From an uncultured Peptostreptococcaceae bacterium (lineage in GTDB: Bacteria; Bacillota; Clostridia; Peptostreptococcales; Anaerovoracaceae): 64,000 nt of DNA. Both the position numbers and the translations under genes were made by a program. Shown piece after piece: positions 60,001 to 64,000 of the stretch; the stretch's first letter is position 1, and each line of letters starts with the position of its first letter. Below the pieces are notes generated by a model. The model was not told where the DNA came from. It saw only the letters and a program-made list of their open reading frames with translations, and did not search any database. The stretch lies in contig CAJOKT010000014.1 of assembly GCA_905235115.1 (NCBI GenBank), positions 1 to 64,000 on the forward strand, read 5' to 3'.

Positions 60001-61059
60001 TCAATACAAGCTTCTCTCCACATCCTCAATATAGTCAACAATCACATTCACAAGTCTGATTACTAACTGGGCTTCTCTTTCTTGAATCAGCGGTCCATTT
60101 GGATGTGCTATGGTGTTATTATTCCGTAACTCATTTACAGCATTAATGATGCCAGCACCGCTTCTCATAATTGTTTTAATCCTCGCAGCCACATCGGGCG
60201 GCTGAATACTATTTCCGTAGTAGTCGTGAAGCTTATTATATAAAGCAGATAGGCTATCTTCTCGACCATAAACAATCTGATGATCTGTCAACAGTTGTCT
60301 AAGGTATCCATGAAACGCAGTGTGAATACGGTCTACGGCTGAATCGTATTTCCCGCCACGGATAAAAACCGTCGCATCATCTACGGCTTTTTGGATCGTG
60401 CCAGATCTCGAAGCAATTTGGTTAAAGTCTACACTGGCAGAATCATCGGATTCCGTGAGCAGTTTCAGTACGGGCGCAAATACCTGTGAAATATGGGCTC
60501 GACGCTCGGAATAGCCACCAACATCTCTTATCTGTATCCACCACTCTGCAAGGCTGTCACATGTGATTGGGTATTCAAATCCCGCTTTTGCTGCCACTGT
60601 GCAGATATATCTGTGCCGCTTCTGAAACGCTTCTTCTACGCCCTCATCTTTGTATGACGTCCCGGTTGCAATTGCCGTTAGGAGTTCCTTTTCTTCTTCT
60701 ATCTGCTGTATCGTGATTTCTTTCGTTGCCGGAAGCGCTGCCCGCCAGTCAATGAATCGCTCTATGAACGGCCGTATCATCACATTGGCAATCTGATTGC
60801 GCTCGTCTGTGTGGAATTGACCCAAAACAGTCAAAAGGTCGTTCTCCACAGCGTCTTTACGCTCTCTTATTGCTGTAAAATCGCGATACTTCAATTGGAA
60901 CACAATATCCCAAAAGTCAATGCCACCATTCCAATTATCATGATTATTGAATTCAACGGCCAAAGCGCCATTTTTAATCACAGAAATTGCATCTGTGTTT
61001 TTGTTTTCCTGAAACACTCGCAGTGCAGTTGAAACCAGATCTTTCCAATATGCCTCCAT
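60001..61059 (-). CDS. Abortive-infection family protein (Abi C-terminal HEPN-like)
   Basis: A 352-residue soluble helical protein. The C-terminal ~140 residues match the Abi C-terminal domain: FIRGGKYDSAVDRIHTAFHG, then RSGAGIINAVNELRNNNTIA and HPNG, with an R-x6-H HEPN-type motif (RNNNTIAH) that is the candidate ribonuclease site. The N-terminal ~200 residues are unassigned and may sense infection. It lies between the restriction subunit and the DUF6414/AAA+ pair on the same strand, 141 bp after res, so co-transcription is likely. Confidence 0.8.
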   Translation of the reverse strand: MEAYWKDLVSTALRVFQENKNTDAISVIKNGALAVEFNNHDNWNGGIDFWDIVFQLKYRDFTAIRERKDAVENDLLTVLGQFHTDERNQIANVMIRPFIERFIDWRAALPATKEITIQQIEEEKELLTAIATGTSYKDEGVEEAFQKRHRYICTVAAKAGFEYPITCDSLAEWWIQIRDVGGYSERRAHISQVFAPVLKLLTESDDSASVDFNQIASRSGTIQKAVDDATVFIRGGKYDSAVDRIHTAFHGYLRQLLTDHQIVYGREDSLSALYNKLHDYYGNSIQPPDVAARIKTIMRSGAGIINAVNELRNNNTIAHPNGPLIQEREAQLVIRLVNVIVDYIEDVERSLY

Positions 61060-61084
61060 TTACATACCTGCTCTCTCGACTTTA

Positions 61085-61165
61085 AATGCAGTATCTTTCA
61101 CAGTTCCCGCAAGATCTCCATAACCCGGTCCAGCGTATACGCCCCGTTGATGCCGGATTCATGGT
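61085..61165 (-). pseudogene. Short gene remnant between res and the Abi gene
   Basis: On the minus strand an open stretch of ~26 codons without a start ends in TGA and reads VKNHESGINGAYTLDRVMEI-like sequence, protein-like but too short to assign. It may be the tail of a lost antitoxin-size gene. Confidence 0.3.
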
Positions 61166-61200
61166 TCTTTACCCGAGTTTAGACGTACTGTCCTTATGCC

Positions 61201-64000
61201 TTAACCATTCAGCACATCATTGATAATCTGTGCCATCTGCTTGTTGTTGATCTGATCGCGGAAATGAACGACATAGCCGTCGCGGGACAGCATTTCGAAA
61301 AACACCTTGGCGCATTCGATTTTTGCGGCTTCGTTTCCGCGCAGAACGTCCTTGCCCTCGACATCTTTTGTCTCAACTATGATATTGAGCTCTTTTTCGC
61401 CGGTCGCCTTCCTGACCACATACATAAAGTCCGGGCTGTACATACCGCCTGTAATCGTGGGAATTGCAATACTGCTACGCGGAATTTTACCGTAAACGAC
61501 CACTTCCTCTATATCCGCTGTGATGTTGTCTTTCTCCAGCGGTGAATCGTAGGCGTAGGCATCGTACAGATATTTAGCGCTCGGCGTGCCCTCGACAATC
61601 TTTGTGCCTATGCGTCCCTGCGCAATTTCTTCTCTCGGAGAACCATCAGCATAAGTAAGAGCTGTTGCTCCACAAGGCGTACCGCTATTGACATAGCGGA
61701 ACCGCCCCTGCAACTGAGAATTCTTCCAATTCTGGAATTCGGCGCAGAATGCGCTGGCAGAGCTTTCGTTGATGTACTTAGGATCTACCGCTCCGTGCTT
61801 TGCGCAATATTGAATCATTGCACTATGCAGCGTCGCAATCGGAATGCTTGTTACTCGCATGATCCGAGCGAGAAATATGCCGTATGCAATCGGACGCATT
61901 ACCGTGTACTGCACACCGGTACCTGTGGTAGTGCTCATTTGAGTTCCGTCGCTGTGGACGATATCACGGCTGCTGCTCATAACAACGTCCGTGAACACAC
62001 CGGGTTTCTCAAATAGGGATAACGCAACCGATTCCATATCCGCATCCAGATCCTGATCATAGAAGAGCAGATATCTTTGATTGATACGTTCCCACAATTC
62101 ACGGATCTCGCTGTAAACTGCTTTCCGTATTTTGACGGGCTTCGGCTTTTCTTTGTTTCTGTCCTTAACCTTTCCCGCAGACAAACCGGATGCGAACTGA
62201 GGATACTCCGCGAAGAAGGCGGATCTGTTTTCAGAAATGATGTTGCGCTGCCAGTCAATGTATCGCTTACCCAGCAATTCTCCAAATAGTGCGCCGGGAT
62301 CTTTTCCGAGCTTTGCAGCAACCTCTTTGATCCGATCTTCCGACAATACCGATGCCTGCGGGATCTCGCCGTTGATCTGATCGACGAGCCGCTGCGCAAA
62401 ATCAGCTTCCGTAAAATCGACGATATAGTTCAGTTGGAATTCTTCATTGGAAATACGGTTGCCGTTTTCATCAACAGGCAAGCGCAACCCGCGTCCTACT
62501 TCTTGCAGTTTGCTGTTTTCGCTGCCGCTGGAGCGCAATTTCGCAATCGTAAACACATTGGGATTGTCCCATCCCTCTTTCAGCGTCCATTTTGAGAACA
62601 GGAACCGCAGCGTATTGTATGTTCCGTCGGGATTGCAGAACGACAGTAACTGCTTCTTCCCGTTGAGGATTGCGTCAACTTCTTTCGCTATCTCCTCATC
62701 AGAATCACTGTTGTCCTGCGAAAAGTAACCGGCATGGCACGCCGACAAATCTGCCAGCGATGCTTCCAAATATGCACGATATTCCGTCTCGTGTTCGTTC
62801 AGAGAGGCCATTACCGCTTCAATGCGTTCTTTTAGCAGCCGCTCGAACGCGGTCAGCAGATATGGAGCCTTGCCGTCAGCATCTGGACGATACGAAGAAA
62901 TATCGTCGATGAAAAACAGTGCCAACGTCTTGATTTTGAAGGAACGGTTGCAGAAATTCTCCCGCTCGGTTTCAAAATGCCGCTCTAACGCAAGCCGGAT
63001 CATCTGTTCCTGATAAGACGACATATAGACGTCAACATCCATTTCCTCGCTGGTCGTCTTTATCACGCCGTTTGAGAACTCAACGGTATTCGTTGTAATC
63101 GCAAGAATCGTTATGCCCTCAAAGGCATCGCTGACGATGCCAAGAGAATCACCGGTTTTCAGCGTGAACGTCCGGGTGCTGTCGTCTTTCTTTTTACGCT
63201 GGAACGTGACAGATTCTTTGCTGGCTATTGAGAGTATCTTTACTTTTTCTTCCTGCTTTGACAGCGGTTCAAAGTGCTCCTTTGCAACACCTTTGATGAG
63301 CCCCTGATTGAAGGATTCACAGGCGTTAAGATCATAGAGTAGATATTGATAGTCCTTAACTGTGATTTTGTTTCTGCCCCGCCCAGTTGTAGTTTCAGGA
63401 AAAGTTGCGCCATAGCGTATCACTGCCTGAGGCAGTATTTCGGACATGATCGTCTGAAAAGCCTTTTGATCGCGGGAAAAACGATGCGGCTCATCGATGA
63501 TCACAATGGGCTTCGTCGCACGGAGCGCGTCAAACGGCCTGTAAAATCCTTCTGCGCCGTAATCGTAATCATCACGCCAGAGCAGACCAGTATCTCTCCC
63601 GCCTCGCTGCGAATTGCTGGTGATCAACTGCATATTGACCAGCAGTACATAGATTTTCTTTGTGTTCTGGCAGCTGCCCTTGATAAAGTCGCTTACAACA
63701 CTCGGGAAATAACTGCGTCCCTTTTTCTTATTCTTTGGTGCTTCAAGGACACCAAGCTCAATCTCAGTGCCGTAACCGCAGCCGTCGGTAAAGTGGCGGC
63801 GCGAATACTCATCCCGCATAAACTGCGCTGTTCCGGCTTTGATTGCGAGAGAGGGCACAGCGATTATGAATTTGTTTATGCCGTAGCGTTTATGCAGCTC
63901 ATAAATCGTTTTTGTGTATACATAGGTTTTGCCGGTGCCGGTCTCCATTTTGATATCGAGGTTCAGACAGGAGCCGACCTCTGCCGAACTTCTGTATTCT
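61201..64000 (-). CDS. res: Type III restriction enzyme, Res subunit (partial, start outside window)
   Basis: 933 residues are present; the N-terminus is beyond 64000. The frame is open before the internal ATG at 63948 (EVGSCLNLDIKMETGTGKTY), so the gene continues upstream. It is a superfamily 2 helicase-nuclease: Walker A METGTGKTYVYTK, DEAD-like VIIDEPHRFSRD, helicase C-terminal VGRGLRLPVDENGNRISN, and a C-terminal PD-ExK nuclease (SPDFMYVV ... NIIVETKDVEGKD). With a Mod methylase, expected upstream off the window, it would cut unmodified phage DNA after ATP-driven translocation or sliding. Base composition is closer to core than the AAA+/DUF6414 pair. Confidence 0.93.
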   Translation of the reverse strand, partial: EYRSSAEVGSCLNLDIKMETGTGKTYVYTKTIYELHKRYGINKFIIAVPSLAIKAGTAQFMRDEYSRRHFTDGCGYGTEIELGVLEAPKNKKKGRSYFPSVVSDFIKGSCQNTKKIYVLLVNMQLITSNSQRGGRDTGLLWRDDYDYGAEGFYRPFDALRATKPIVIIDEPHRFSRDQKAFQTIMSEILPQAVIRYGATFPETTTGRGRNKITVKDYQYLLYDLNACESFNQGLIKGVAKEHFEPLSKQEEKVKILSIASKESVTFQRKKKDDSTRTFTLKTGDSLGIVSDAFEGITILAITTNTVEFSNGVIKTTSEEMDVDVYMSSYQEQMIRLALERHFETERENFCNRSFKIKTLALFFIDDISSYRPDADGKAPYLLTAFERLLKERIEAVMASLNEHETEYRAYLEASLADLSACHAGYFSQDNSDSDEEIAKEVDAILNGKKQLLSFCNPDGTYNTLRFLFSKWTLKEGWDNPNVFTIAKLRSSGSENSKLQEVGRGLRLPVDENGNRISNEEFQLNYIVDFTEADFAQRLVDQINGEIPQASVLSEDRIKEVAAKLGKDPGALFGELLGKRYIDWQRNIISENRSAFFAEYPQFASGLSAGKVKDRNKEKPKPVKIRKAVYSEIRELWERINQRYLLFYDQDLDADMESVALSLFEKPGVFTDVVMSSSRDIVHSDGTQMSTTTGTGVQYTVMRPIAYGIFLARIMRVTSIPIATLHSAMIQYCAKHGAVDPKYINESSASAFCAEFQNWKNSQLQGRFRYVNSGTPCGATALTYADGSPREEIAQGRIGTKIVEGTPSAKYLYDAYAYDSPLEKDNITADIEEVVVYGKIPRSSIAIPTITGGMYSPDFMYVVRKATGEKELNIIVETKDVEGKDVLRGNEAAKIECAKVFFEMLSRDGYVVHFRDQINNKQMAQIINDVLNG

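Overview
The window looks like chromosome from a Gram-positive, strictly anaerobic Bacillota, most likely class Clostridia. Evidence: 2-hydroxyacyl-CoA dehydratase/activase genes, a CWB2 cell-wall-binding surface protein, two sortase-type Cna_B/SpaA surface proteins, an AddB gene, strong purine-rich Shine-Dalgarno sites and TTGACA/TATAAT promoters with 17-bp spacers. No rRNA, plasmid or phage structural genes are seen, so genus-level placement is not claimed.

Layout. 0-7.3 kb: a 4Fe-4S protein tail, a DUF3830 protein, an APC permease, a metallo-beta-lactamase-fold hydrolase, lipoate ligase, then a two-gene radical-dehydratase-type operon whose second gene fuses an HgdB-like component to its ATP-dependent activase. 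7.4-9.9 kb: histidine phosphatase, tRNA-Ala(GGC), a cysteine-cluster protein, tRNA-Leu(CAG). 9.9-15.6 kb: an IclR regulator divergent from a catabolic-looking operon (acyltransferase-3 membrane protein, fused CoA-transferase, two Rossmann-fold enzymes) with a clear promoter and operator. 15.8-26.8 kb: small membrane protein, TVP38/MarR pair, a giant CWB2 surface protein with an aerolysin-like segment, paired TetR regulators, a SpaA-type surface protein, an amidohydrolase.

26.8-28.1 kb is a gene-poor stretch with a 52-bp tandem hairpin array. 28.1-31.2 kb carries cardiolipin synthase and an MFS pump. 31.5-36.8 kb is an accessory segment: an unfamiliar three-gene cassette (glycine-zipper membrane protein, acidic helical partner, HTH protein), a small membrane protein, a roughly 660-nt candidate structured RNA ending in a tRNA-like fold, a Cys-rich membrane protein and a RelBE-type toxin-antitoxin module. 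Two near-copy terminator repeats bracket part of it. 37-54.7 kb is mostly core: gapdh, a Cna_B surface protein behind an attenuator-like leader, birA, secA, prfB with its programmed +1 frameshift, a HAD phosphatase, addB, MFS, asparaginase, purine nucleoside phosphorylase and a tryptophanase-family lyase.

54.8-55.9 kb holds a MITE-like 130-bp element and a 53-bp tandem array, followed by a PadR-DUF2812 pair (the latter broken by an in-frame TAG) and a lipoprotein. 58-64 kb is a defence-like island on the minus strand: a type III restriction subunit (running off the window), a HEPN-type abortive-infection protein, and a coupled DUF6414/AAA+ ATPase pair. A word, CGCAAAACATCC, recurs far beyond chance through the window and forms the ends of the MITE-like element.
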